Source: an uncultured Anaerolineae bacterium
Lineage (GTDB): Bacteria > Chloroflexota > Anaerolineae > Anaerolineales > Villigracilaceae
NCBI GenBank assembly: GCA_903875215.1
Contig: CAIQVH010000020.1
Span: 42,948-106,947 of the forward strand
Reading direction: 5' to 3'
Length of the DNA stretch: 64,000 nt
The position numbers and the translations under genes are program-made. Below are positions 22,099 to 31,143 of this stretch, in pieces. Numbering within the stretch: the stretch's first letter is position 1; the number at the start of each line of letters is the position of its first letter. Under the pieces are notes generated by a model that searched no databases, was not told where the DNA came from, and was given only the letters and a program-made list of their open reading frames with translations.

Positions 22099-24954
22099 AT
22101 GCCTGCAACTCGAAAAATCGCCATTATCGTTGGCCTGCTTTATATGCTGCTCTCTGTGATCATGTTCCGGGGAGTGATTGCCAGCATCCCCAGCATCCTG
22201 CGCGGGGAGGCTGTCATCAATGGCGACGAACTGGTCCCGTTCTTCAACCCCAACAGCCAGCTGATCGACCAGGCCGCCGGGAAATTCAACCAGCTTACCA
22301 ACGGCTATGAATTCCGCGTGCGCTACTCATTCCACACCACCTGGATGCGTTATTACAAGGTTCTGCCCTTCGCGCTGGTGCTGGTCATCCCACAGATCTG
22401 GTATTGGAGTTACCTGGCCTCGGCCTGGTTCCTATCCAAAATCATGCCGCAATACCGGGCCGAGACGATCTACATCCTGGCTGTCCCGCCCAACCTGGCC
22501 ATCTTCTTGATCATGACCTACGCCAAGGTGACGCACTTTTACACGCTCATCCTGGGCTTTTCGTGGTACGTTGTGGCCGTCATCCTGATGACCTATGGGT
22601 TGATCTTCCCTCAAAAACAGCCCTACAAACCGATCGTCGCTGCCTGCCTGATCACGTTGATCAATCCGGCCGTGCATTACCTGGTGCTATTTGCTTTGTA
22701 CATGTCTCTCACCGTGGCAACCCTGGTGCTGTTGGATGTGATCAATGTCTTGCGGGATGGCTCCTGGCGCAGCATTACTCGTTTCTCGGCCTGGCGCGCG
22801 GGCTGGAACACCGTCCGGCATGACTGGCGCCGCCTGGCGGTGGAAAACCGATTCTGGCGCAGCATCGGCGCTTTCATGGTGCTGGCCGTTTTCACGCTGG
22901 CACCCTACGGAGCCTTCGTCAAGTTTTATGCCTTACGCGGAGTGGCGAATCTCTCCGAAACCGTCCCCGCGGATTATTATTTCATCGTGGATGCATCCAT
23001 CGCGCCGGGACATCTGCTCGCATTTGACATGGCCGGCATCATGGATAAATTCACCAGCGGCGACTACCTCTCTCCTACGCCGCGCTGGTCCAACCTCTTT
23101 TATACCGGCCTGATGCTTTTTCCGCTCTTCATTCCGCGCATGCGCCGCGCCCTGTTCCACGATGAACCGCTGCGCATCTTCCTGATTGTGGCGTATACGG
23201 CCACCTTTTTTTCGATGTGGGCCACGCTTGGGTACACCGACCCGCCCTGGCTGCCGACTTTCCACCGCACCATTGCGCTGCTCAGCAACATCGGTGACAG
23301 TATGCAGTCCACGGTCGGCGACCTGGTGGTCAAGCTGTTTGGAACCGTGGTGCAGGTGCTGCGCTTTCCGCACCGTTTTGAGTTCATCATGTTTGCCACT
23401 GGCTGCATGTTGATGCCCATGTCGCTGGTCTGGGCGGAGGATGAGATTGCGCGTGCTTTCTTCGGGCGGGGGAAAGACCCGGTCAGCGCTGACCCGGCGT
23501 CGGCCCGGTTTCGCCCGGGGTTGAAACTGCCGGTCGTGGTGACGCTGCTCGCGTTGGTCCCCATGTTTTCCAACATGGCTTATACGCGCGTCTTTTTCTC
23601 GGGCAATTTCAGCAATTTTTTTGCGCCATATCCGGTCGGGCCGCTTAAAGAAGTCAAGACCATGTTGTTGCGCCTGCCGCCCGGCAAAGTGGTGGTACTG
23701 CCGCCGACTGAGACTGCCAAAGCGGTAGTGGATATTAACGGGGTTGAGCATAAATTTATCGATAAGTTCCACCTGTATTATCTCGACCTGCCGAGCTATT
23801 ACTATGGCCTGACCGGCGACTCAGACAACAAGCACGAATTTTTCCTGCTTTTGCGCGCGCTGTATTACCAGCAGCCCTGGTGGATTAACATCGCCCGTGA
23901 CCTGAACCTGCGCTATATCGTCGTCAACAAGGAAATGAAGGCCAGCACCGTCGGCGGGCAGGAATATCTGCGCGAAGTGGAGCGCATCCTGATTCCCGAA
24001 TTTGACCTGCGCAGTGCTTATGTGCGCAAATTGATGGAAAACCAAAGCTACGTGCTGTACGAATTCACCGATTTGCCCAGGGCTGAACGGGTGCCGCTCT
24101 ATATTGACACCGATTGGGCGACCTTCATCAAAATTCTGACCAAGAACCTGGAGCTGACCCGTTACTACGATTTGCGTTATTCCAATGTGACCGGCGACCT
24201 GGAGAATTTCGACCGCCTGTCGCTCGTTACCGATAACGAGCGCGATGCCGCGCTGGATTTCTATATCAAAGCGCAATCGAAGCAATATTTTCGACCAAGC
24301 AGCACGATCATGCCTTTCAACCCCAACCTGATTTCGAGCGCTTACTACCTTTCGCCCATGTTCCGTTTGTTCCAGTTTTTCTCAGACAGCAAGTGGAACC
24401 GGCTGAATATGATGACGCCCGGGTTGTGGGGCACCATTCAGGGCGGTTTTATCGGTGTGCCGCGCCCCACCCAGTTCCGCATCGACATCACCCTGCCGGA
24501 TGATGGCGAATATCATCTGATGCTGCGTGGGGCGGCCGCTTCTAACAACGTAATAATGACCTCCCGGCTGCTCAGTGAACCACGTTACCTGACCCTTCAT
24601 TCTGACCCATCAAACCTTTCCTTCTATGACAAGGCACAGGTCTTTGCCACCAGGCGCCAGCCGCTAGATATCAGCCAGTTTACCCAGCCTGAGCTAGACC
24701 GGCTGATTCCGGCCAGTATCGTCATAATCAATTCGCAATACCAGTATTTTGATTTGGGGACCGTGACCGGGAAAAAAGGCACCTATACCCTGTATTTTAA
24801 CAAGACCGATAACACCCCGCTGTTGGTGGAAGGTATTGTCATCCTGCCGGAAGACGAATTCGATACGCTCAGTCTGCCGGAAAATGTTCAACTGCTTGAA
24901 CCCGACGCGCTGTGCTGCGGCCCGCTCATCCACCAATCACCGCAGGTGCCGTGA
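22099..24954 (+). CDS. Large polytopic membrane protein, unassigned, in glycan locus
   Basis: A 951-residue protein I cannot place in a named family. It starts with a membrane helix (IAIIVGLLYMLLSVIMF), followed by a loop with RGEAVINGDELVPFFNPNSQ and about ten more hydrophobic segments up to residue ~490 (for example LFYTGLMLFPLFIPRM). The last 450 residues are largely hydrophilic and probably extracytoplasmic, with KVVVLPPTETAKAVVDINGV and LRYIVVNKEMKA. The overall plan, a polytopic half plus a large outer domain, resembles YfhO-like or GT-C-like glycosyl transfer proteins. I chose the ATG at 22099 because it precedes the first helix; 22048 is possible. It lies between a pyruvyltransferase and other glycan genes. 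Confidence 0.6.
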   Translation: MPATRKIAIIVGLLYMLLSVIMFRGVIASIPSILRGEAVINGDELVPFFNPNSQLIDQAAGKFNQLTNGYEFRVRYSFHTTWMRYYKVLPFALVLVIPQIWYWSYLASAWFLSKIMPQYRAETIYILAVPPNLAIFLIMTYAKVTHFYTLILGFSWYVVAVILMTYGLIFPQKQPYKPIVAACLITLINPAVHYLVLFALYMSLTVATLVLLDVINVLRDGSWRSITRFSAWRAGWNTVRHDWRRLAVENRFWRSIGAFMVLAVFTLAPYGAFVKFYALRGVANLSETVPADYYFIVDASIAPGHLLAFDMAGIMDKFTSGDYLSPTPRWSNLFYTGLMLFPLFIPRMRRALFHDEPLRIFLIVAYTATFFSMWATLGYTDPPWLPTFHRTIALLSNIGDSMQSTVGDLVVKLFGTVVQVLRFPHRFEFIMFATGCMLMPMSLVWAEDEIARAFFGRGKDPVSADPASARFRPGLKLPVVVTLLALVPMFSNMAYTRVFFSGNFSNFFAPYPVGPLKEVKTMLLRLPPGKVVVLPPTETAKAVVDINGVEHKFIDKFHLYYLDLPSYYYGLTGDSDNKHEFFLLLRALYYQQPWWINIARDLNLRYIVVNKEMKASTVGGQEYLREVERILIPEFDLRSAYVRKLMENQSYVLYEFTDLPRAERVPLYIDTDWATFIKILTKNLELTRYYDLRYSNVTGDLENFDRLSLVTDNERDAALDFYIKAQSKQYFRPSSTIMPFNPNLISSAYYLSPMFRLFQFFSDSKWNRLNMMTPGLWGTIQGGFIGVPRPTQFRIDITLPDDGEYHLMLRGAAASNNVIMTSRLLSEPRYLTLHSDPSNLSFYDKAQVFATRRQPLDISQFTQPELDRLIPASIVIINSQYQYFDLGTVTGKKGTYTLYFNKTDNTPLLVEGIVILPEDEFDTLSLPENVQLLEPDALCCGPLIHQSPQVP

Positions 24955-25005
24955 CCGTTACGCAGCCTGCCCGACAACTTATCTTACACGAACAATGCTT
25001 TTGAT

Positions 25006-27630
25006 ATGTTTCAAAAGCGAGTTTACATTAAGATAGCCGCTGTGAAACTCAAATATTTTGGCTCGCTTAACCGCATCATTCACTTTTACCGCCAGCATGA
25101 ACACTGGCTTTTACGGTTTAAATTCCTGATTTCGTTAGGCGGGCTGGGCATCGTCGCCATAGTTCTGTACATGACTTTGCAAATCCTGCTCGCCCCTAAA
25201 AACCCCGTTACCACCTACTCCCTGCCTTATACCCAGACCTTTGATGATGTCAACCTGCGCAACTGGTTCAGCAAAAGCGGCGTATGGACTCTGCGCTCCG
25301 GCTCACTCTCCCAGACCATTGGCGGCGAAGAACCCAACTTTCTGCACATCCCGCTCAAATTGCCCGAAGATACACCCTACCATGCCAGTGTCTTCATCAC
25401 CCTGAAAAAAGACACCACTGCCGCCGGGTTGACCTTCAACGCCCAATACCCAAAATTGACCGAACAGCAGCATCGCGTTTACATTTTCCGTCCCACTAAA
25501 ACCACCCTGCAGCTCGTCGCCGGGTATATGGATGCAACCGGCAGCTTCGTCCCGCAAGCCCAGATCCCGCTCGATATCAACACCACCGAATTCCGCCTTG
25601 ACCTGTACGTCTACTCCGACACCTACCTCATCCAGCTCAACGGTCAGCGCCTGATCGAAAATCGCCCGCTCTTTTACCATAACGGCATGCTGGGCTTCTA
25701 CACCATCGCCAGCGCCGTCTTCGACAACCTGCAAATCACCGCCGCCGACAACCCCAACCCCGGCGACCAGGTTTACACCAGCGATTTTGACCAGGATCCC
25801 GGCGGCGCGGGCTGGGTGCCCTTTAAAGGCGACTGGCGCATTATTAACGGGCAGATGACTCAAAATGACCCCACCGCCATCGATGCGGGCAGCGGCTACG
25901 AATCCAGCACTTTCCAAAACTATGTCCTGCGCACAAATTTTTCCTTGATCCAGGGCTCTGGGGCTGGCCTGCTCTTCAACATGCCATCCCCGTATCAGCT
26001 CAACGGTGCGCACATGGTCCGTTTCTCTGATGAAGCCGATGTGTTGCTGTGGGGTTACTATGACGCCAAGGGCCTTTTCATACGCCAGGGCTATCTCAAT
26101 ATTGACTCTCCTGGAACCGGCGAACACTCTTTGAAAATTTTCTCCGGCCAAAATAGCTACGACATCTTCCTCGATGAAACTCTGGTGGCCCGCGATATCC
26201 CGTTACAGGAAACCCGGGGTAGCGTGGGATTGGTCACCTCGCGTGCCTCGGCTGGGTTCTCATTCGTGGAAGTATTCCCACTCTTCGGGGCGGATAATGT
26301 CACCCCCCAGGTGCTGACTCCCGTTATATCGGCAACACCCTCCCCCAAACAGACCGCCCTGCCGGCAGCTCCCACATCCCAGGCATCTGCTGCCCCATCA
26401 AAAGCCTCCGCCACGGCTCAAAAACCGGAAACTACTGCGCAAAAACCGGAAACTACTGCGCAAAAACCGGAAGCCACGGCTCAAAAAACGGAAGCCAGCG
26501 CAACAACTTCCAGCGCTGCTCCGTCCTCATCCGCCACCGATGGGAATGCCGTCGTCACAGGCGAATCTACATCCTACAAAGGCGATTTTACCGGCGATTT
26601 CAAAACCTCCGGCTGGAAAGTCATCCGCGGCGACTGGGCTTTTTCGGGCGGCAACCTGGTACAAACCGACGCGCAGGCCACCGATCTGAGTATCGTCTAC
26701 ACCCCGGTGGATTACACCAACTTCAGCGTCACCATCGGTCTGACGCACCAGGATGGCTTTGGTGGCGGCCTACTCTTCAATATGCCCTACACAGACCGGT
26801 TAAACGGCGCACACCTCGTGCGCTATTCAGACCGGCGGCCAGGCGCCATCTTCTGGGGCTATTTTGATGATTCCGGCAAATTCGTCGGCGAAGGGTATGC
26901 TGACGTTCCCGAAGCCAGCACCGATCATCACCTGTTCCGTGTTGTCAGCAAAAAATCAACCTACGATATCTATCTCGATAATAACCTGATCGTCAAAGAT
27001 CTGCCTTTCAAACAAAATTACGGGCATATTGGCCTGCTCACTTCACGCACATCGGTATCCTACGACCAGGTAGAAATCACCGGCAGCACTGCCAAACCGC
27101 CCGAAAGCACCACCAACGCGGTCGACCCGCTCAGCGACCTGAAAATCTTAAGTGGCAAATGGGACACCCAGAACAACGTCATCACCCAACAGGTCACCGA
27201 AATTGGCGAATACATCCTCAACTCCGGCACCTACGCCACCGAATACACCATCGAAGCCGAGATCAGCCTGCCCAACGGCGGGCAGACCGGCGGCGGATTC
27301 ATCTTCCACATGCCAGACCGGGGCACCCGCAAAGGCGCTTACCTCGTGCGCCTGGTCAACGGTGGAGAGAGCATCTTCTGGGGCTACTTCGACGAAAACA
27401 GCAAATTCAAGGGCATAGGCTCGGCCAAGTTGACCAAAGCCGCCAGCTACGTACTCAAACTGGCCGTGCGTGGCAACCTCATGAATGTATATGTCAATGA
27501 CCAGATGATTCTCCAGGATATGAAGCTGACCAGCACCGAGGGCTGGCTGGGCCTGCTGGCGCATGGGGGTGTGGTTCAATTCAAAAACGTCAAAGCCACC
27601 ATCACCACCCTGCCCGGCAAAACCCCATGA
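25006..27630 (+). CDS. Membrane-anchored protein with four tandem beta-sandwich (LamG/DUF1080-like) repeats
   Basis: An 874-residue protein with one membrane helix near residues 40-63 (LISLGGLGIVAIVLYMTLQI) and a large outer part. Four homologous domains of about 150-170 residues follow. Three share GLLFNMP..LNGAHLVRYSD and FWGYFDDSGKFVGEGY patterns and end in GxIGLLTSRTSVSYDQVEI-like strands. The first copy is more divergent. Domains 2 and 3 are joined by a Pro/Ala/Thr linker with four AQKPETT heptads. The fold prediction is a concanavalin-like sandwich, so glycan binding is plausible; no catalytic motif is obvious. Its stop overlaps the next start (ATGA), linking it to the mannosyltransferase-like gene. 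Confidence 0.65.
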   Translation: MFQKRVYIKIAAVKLKYFGSLNRIIHFYRQHEHWLLRFKFLISLGGLGIVAIVLYMTLQILLAPKNPVTTYSLPYTQTFDDVNLRNWFSKSGVWTLRSGSLSQTIGGEEPNFLHIPLKLPEDTPYHASVFITLKKDTTAAGLTFNAQYPKLTEQQHRVYIFRPTKTTLQLVAGYMDATGSFVPQAQIPLDINTTEFRLDLYVYSDTYLIQLNGQRLIENRPLFYHNGMLGFYTIASAVFDNLQITAADNPNPGDQVYTSDFDQDPGGAGWVPFKGDWRIINGQMTQNDPTAIDAGSGYESSTFQNYVLRTNFSLIQGSGAGLLFNMPSPYQLNGAHMVRFSDEADVLLWGYYDAKGLFIRQGYLNIDSPGTGEHSLKIFSGQNSYDIFLDETLVARDIPLQETRGSVGLVTSRASAGFSFVEVFPLFGADNVTPQVLTPVISATPSPKQTALPAAPTSQASAAPSKASATAQKPETTAQKPETTAQKPEATAQKTEASATTSSAAPSSSATDGNAVVTGESTSYKGDFTGDFKTSGWKVIRGDWAFSGGNLVQTDAQATDLSIVYTPVDYTNFSVTIGLTHQDGFGGGLLFNMPYTDRLNGAHLVRYSDRRPGAIFWGYFDDSGKFVGEGYADVPEASTDHHLFRVVSKKSTYDIYLDNNLIVKDLPFKQNYGHIGLLTSRTSVSYDQVEITGSTAKPPESTTNAVDPLSDLKILSGKWDTQNNVITQQVTEIGEYILNSGTYATEYTIEAEISLPNGGQTGGGFIFHMPDRGTRKGAYLVRLVNGGESIFWGYFDENSKFKGIGSAKLTKAASYVLKLAVRGNLMNVYVNDQMILQDMKLTSTEGWLGLLAHGGVVQFKNVKATITTLPGKTP
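26416..26499 (+). repeat. Four tandem 21-bp repeats encoding AQKPETT
   Basis: Units of GCTCAAAAACCGGAAACTAC(T) at 26416, 26437, 26458 and 26479. The first three differ at only a few positions; the last is diverged (AQKTEAS). They encode the flexible linker of the four-domain surface protein and could change copy number by slippage or recombination. Confidence 0.8.
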
Positions 27631-28790
27631 GCAAATACCGCTGGCTGTATTACCCGCTGCTGATTTTCACCATCTCACGCCTGTTCATCTTCGGGGCCGG
27701 AATCGTCGGCGACCTGATGATGCCCACCGAAGAAAAACACTGGGTGGCCGACCCTGACAGCCCTTTCCTGAGCCAGTGGGCCAAATGGGACAGCCAGTAT
27801 TACTTCGACATCGCCACCAACGGCTACTGGTTCCGCCCGGAACAACAAAGCAATGTAGCCTTCTTCCCGCTTTACCCCATGCTGATGATGGTCTTGGGCA
27901 AGTTCCTGGATAACAACGTCATCCTGTCTGGATTTTTGGTCAGCAACGCGGCATTTTTCGGCGTCCTGGTTTTTCTCTACCTGTTGACCGAACTGGAAGT
28001 GGATTCCGCTGCCGCCGGGCGGGCAGTGCTCTACCTGGCAGTTTTCCCCACCTCGTTTTTTTTCAGCTCCGTTTACACCGAAAGCCTGTTCCTGATGCTT
28101 TCACTGGCCTCCATGTACTTTGCGCGCCGCCACCTGTGGTTTCCCGCCGCTCTGCTTGGAATGTTGTGCGCCGCCACCCGCAACATCGGCGTGCTGATGT
28201 GGGCGCTGGTGATGTGGGAATGGCTGCGGGTGCAGGGCTGGAACCTGTGGAAACTCCACAAAAAAGAGATGTGGGCCAGCCTGTGGGGCGGCATCGGCCA
28301 GCATTGGGCCGATATGTTCATTATTGCCATCATACCGTTGGGCCTGTTGGCCTACATGTTTTTCCTGAAACAGAATTTTGACCGCCCGCTGGCTTTTATC
28401 GAAACCCAGGCCGCCTGGGGGCGCGAAAACATCGGCCCTGTAGAGGTTATCAAGAAAAATATCAGCTACATCCTGGCCGGAGAACTCAACAAGGGCCGCA
28501 TCACCAGCATCTGGAATCTCACCGCCCTGCTGGGTTTCCTGGCCCTGACCCCTTTCATCTGGTGGAAGCTGGGAGAGGGCTACGCCATCTACGTGCTGAT
28601 CCAGATGCTGGTGCCCTCGGCCAGCGCCACCGGCAGCATCATCCGCTACGTGTTGACCAGTTTCCCTGCCTTCATCCTGCTCGGTGATTGGGGTCGCCGC
28701 GATTGGGTGGATCGCACAATCCTGTCTTTGTTCGTCATCTTCCTGGGTGTTTTTGTCACCATCTTTGTCAACTGGATTTTTGTCGCATAG
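27627..28790 (+). CDS. PIG-V-like (GT-C) mannosyltransferase family membrane protein
   Basis: A 387-residue polytopic protein with about eight or nine helices. The first outer loop has FLSQWAKWDSQYYFDIATNG, matching the WDxxYY/F signature of PIG-V/GPI mannosyltransferase II relatives. NVAFFPLYPMLM and LAVFPTSFFFSSVYTESLFL are further hallmarks of that family, and AALLGMLCAATRNIGVLMW matches the next helix. Such GT-C enzymes use a lipid-phosphate sugar donor on the outer face. The donor could come from the ALG5-like GT2 encoded 9 bp downstream. It is coupled to the upstream gene by an ATGA overlap. Confidence 0.78.
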   Translation: MSKYRWLYYPLLIFTISRLFIFGAGIVGDLMMPTEEKHWVADPDSPFLSQWAKWDSQYYFDIATNGYWFRPEQQSNVAFFPLYPMLMMVLGKFLDNNVILSGFLVSNAAFFGVLVFLYLLTELEVDSAAAGRAVLYLAVFPTSFFFSSVYTESLFLMLSLASMYFARRHLWFPAALLGMLCAATRNIGVLMWALVMWEWLRVQGWNLWKLHKKEMWASLWGGIGQHWADMFIIAIIPLGLLAYMFFLKQNFDRPLAFIETQAAWGRENIGPVEVIKKNISYILAGELNKGRITSIWNLTALLGFLALTPFIWWKLGEGYAIYVLIQMLVPSASATGSIIRYVLTSFPAFILLGDWGRRDWVDRTILSLFVIFLGVFVTIFVNWIFVA

Positions 28791-28799
28791 GAGGACTGC

Positions 28800-29564
28800 A
28801 TGCCTTACGAGAACTACGAAAAGTGGAAAACTGTTCCACTTGAACAAACCCCACACCTGTCGATTGTTATCCCGGCTTATAACGAGCAGGAGCGCATCGT
28901 CGCCACCATCGGCGCAATTGCTTCGCATGTCTCCGACTTGGGCTTCCCGTGGGAGCTGCTGATTGCCGATGATGGCTCGAAGGATGCCACCGTCCAAACG
29001 GTGGAAGAGCTGGGATTGGCAAACCTGAAGGTGTTGAAAACGCCCAAAAACGGCGGTAAAGGCCGCGCCGTCCAGCGCGGGATGTTGGCCGCCGAGGGCG
29101 ATTACATCCTGTTCGCCGATGCCGATAATTCCACACCCATTGAGGAAGTCTCTAAGCTGCTGGCAAAGCTGGAAACCGATGGATTCGATGTGGCGGTAGG
29201 CTCACGGGCAGCCGAAGGCGCGGAGGAAGGCAAAAAGTCGTTGCTGCGGCACATCCTGAGCGGCGGGCTGCGAATGATCGTCAAATATGGGCTGCGCATC
29301 GGCGTCAGGGATACGCAATGCGGGTTTAAGATGTACACACGTGATGTGGCAAAAAAACTGCACTCCAAACAGACCATCATGGGCTTTTCGTTTGACCTGG
29401 AAATTCTGTTCCTGGCTTCCAAGTTCGGCTACAAAGTGGCCGAAGTGCCGGTGGCCTGGGTGGATGCGCCCGGCTCGAAAGTGGACACCCGCAAGGAAGT
29501 GCAACGTTTTTTGCGTGATCTGTGGAAAATTCAGATGAATAATCTTTCCGGGGTGTATCGTTAG
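28800..29564 (+). CDS. Family 2 glycosyltransferase, dolichyl-phosphate glucosyltransferase (ALG5)-like
   Basis: A 254-residue GT2 enzyme. LSIVIPAYNEQERIVATIGA begins the nucleotide-binding fold, ELLIADDGSKDATVQTVEEL gives the first Asp motif, GGKGRAVQRGMLAAEGDYIL and FADADNSTP include the DxD-like metal site. YGLRIGVRDTQCGFKMYTRD is the ALG5/DPM1-type QCGFK signature. It lacks C-terminal membrane helices. It should make a polyprenyl-phosphate sugar, the usual donor for GT-C enzymes such as the PIG-V-like protein upstream. GGAGG lies 7 bp before the ATG. Confidence 0.88.
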   Translation: MPYENYEKWKTVPLEQTPHLSIVIPAYNEQERIVATIGAIASHVSDLGFPWELLIADDGSKDATVQTVEELGLANLKVLKTPKNGGKGRAVQRGMLAAEGDYILFADADNSTPIEEVSKLLAKLETDGFDVAVGSRAAEGAEEGKKSLLRHILSGGLRMIVKYGLRIGVRDTQCGFKMYTRDVAKKLHSKQTIMGFSFDLEILFLASKFGYKVAEVPVAWVDAPGSKVDTRKEVQRFLRDLWKIQMNNLSGVYR

Positions 29565-29572
29565 GAGGCTGC

Positions 29573-30757
29573 ATGAAAATTGCCATCGTCACCACCCACC
29601 CACCCGGAAAAGGCTCGCTCAACGAGTATGCCTTTCACTTTGTCCGCTTTCTGCGCACAAAATTCGAAAACGTGAGTGAGATTGTGCTTTTGGTGGATGA
29701 ACTGCCCGAGGGGGAGAAATATTCCTTCGGACAGGAGACCGGATTGATACCGGTCACTGTCAGGGTGTGCTGGAAGTTTGGGGCGTGGGACAATGCCCTG
29801 CGCATCCGAAAAGCGGTGCGGGAGTCCAATCCAGATATTGTTTTGTTCAACATTCAGTTTGCCTCGTTCGCCGGCGGAAAGGTTGCCGCGGCGTTGGGGC
29901 TTCTGGCCCCCTGGATGATGCGTCAGGCAGGCTTCAAGACGGTGGTTTTGCTGCACAACATTATGGAGACGGTCAACTTGAAGCAGGCTGGTTTTGGCGG
30001 CAATCCGCTGATGGAAAATGCTGTGCGCCAGTTTGGCAATATGGTGACGCGCTTTATCTTGCACGCTGACCTGGTGGCGGTGACCATCCCCAGGTATGTG
30101 GAGATTTTGGAGAGTAAATACGGCGCGAATAACGTGCTGCTGGCTCCGCACGGTTCGTTCGAGGAGCCCAGCGGTGAGATGCCCGAAGCCGTGCCCGCCG
30201 GGCCGCCGAATATTATGACCTTCGGCAAGTTCGGCACTTACAAGAAGGTGGAAGTGCTGGTGGAGGCTTTTGAGCGCCTGCTGCCGGCCCACCCACAGGC
30301 CAAACTGGTCGTTGCCGGGACGGATAACCCGAATGTGAAGGGCTACCTGGAGGGTGTGCGCCAGAAGTATGCGCACGTGCCGAACATGCATTTTACCGGT
30401 TATGTCAGCGAGGAAGATGTGCCGCGCATTTTTGGTGAGTCGTGGGTGGTGATCTTTCCGTATACCAGCACCACTGGCAGTTCGGGTGTGCTGCACCAGG
30501 CTGGGGCTTTTGGCAAGGCGGTGGTGCTGCCCAAATTGGGCGACTTGGAGCAGCTGGTGGTGGAGGAAGGCTACGATGGAGAATTTTTCGAGCCGGAAAA
30601 CCCCCAGAGCCTGGCGGATGCCATCTGCCGCGTGATTGACCATCCCGAGCGTATGCTGGAGATCGGCTCGAAGAATTACCTGGCCGCCAACGGCCTGCCC
30701 ATCACCGAAGTTGTGGACTGGTATCTGATCCACTTTGAGCAGTTGCTCAAAAAATAG
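29573..30757 (+). CDS. Family 4 glycosyltransferase
   Basis: A 394-residue GT-B glycosyltransferase. The N-terminal half begins KIAIVTTHPPGKGSLNEYAF; the C-terminal half has PPNIMTFGKFGTYKKVEVLV, AKLVVAGTDNPNVKGYLEGV, FTGYVSEEDVPRIFGESWVV and SSGVLHQAGAFGKAVVLPK. The usual GT4 E-x7-E element is modified here to the SGVLHQAGAF region. It probably adds a sugar to a surface glycan in the cytoplasm. It begins 8 bp after the GT2 gene with GGAGG in front of it, in the same operon. No terminator is evident before the STAS gene 50 bp downstream. Confidence 0.82.
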   Translation: MKIAIVTTHPPGKGSLNEYAFHFVRFLRTKFENVSEIVLLVDELPEGEKYSFGQETGLIPVTVRVCWKFGAWDNALRIRKAVRESNPDIVLFNIQFASFAGGKVAAALGLLAPWMMRQAGFKTVVLLHNIMETVNLKQAGFGGNPLMENAVRQFGNMVTRFILHADLVAVTIPRYVEILESKYGANNVLLAPHGSFEEPSGEMPEAVPAGPPNIMTFGKFGTYKKVEVLVEAFERLLPAHPQAKLVVAGTDNPNVKGYLEGVRQKYAHVPNMHFTGYVSEEDVPRIFGESWVVIFPYTSTTGSSGVLHQAGAFGKAVVLPKLGDLEQLVVEEGYDGEFFEPENPQSLADAICRVIDHPERMLEIGSKNYLAANGLPITEVVDWYLIHFEQLLKK

Positions 30758-30807
30758 ATTTTCCGTCAATGGATTGTCCCCAATCAATCACCGAACGAGG
30801 TTAATTT

Positions 30808-31143
30808 ATGGAAATGCTCAAAACTTCATCAGGTAACATTGCCGTTTTGCAATTGAAAGGCCGTTTTGACGCGCACGAAGTGGTCCCGGTCGGGGCCTGG
30901 CTTCAGGAGCAGGTGGACGCCGGGCGCGTACAGATCATCATCAACCTGGAAGCGGTCAATTTTATCGATTCAACCGCCCTTTCCAGCCTGGTGCGTGGAT
31001 TAAAACACTGCCGAGAAAAAGGCGGTGAATTGCGCCTGTGCTGTTTGCAGCAACCGGTGCGCGTTATCTTCGAATTGACCCGCCTCGATAAGGCTTTTAC
31101 CATTCACGCCACCCAGCCTGAGGCAGTTGACGCCCTGCAATGA
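30808..31143 (+). CDS. STAS-domain anti-sigma factor antagonist (first copy)
   Basis: A 111-residue single STAS domain. VLQLKGRFDAHEVVPVGAWL and NLEAVNFIDSTALSSLVRGL are the usual strands, with the phosphorylatable Ser/Thr in the DST/S-A-L loop. LRLCCLQQPVRVIFELTRLD closes the domain. Such proteins switch between an RsbW-like kinase and a target, depending on phosphorylation. The phosphatase gene that would dephosphorylate it overlaps its stop (ATGA at 31140). Confidence 0.87.
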   Translation: MEMLKTSSGNIAVLQLKGRFDAHEVVPVGAWLQEQVDAGRVQIIINLEAVNFIDSTALSSLVRGLKHCREKGGELRLCCLQQPVRVIFELTRLDKAFTIHATQPEAVDALQ

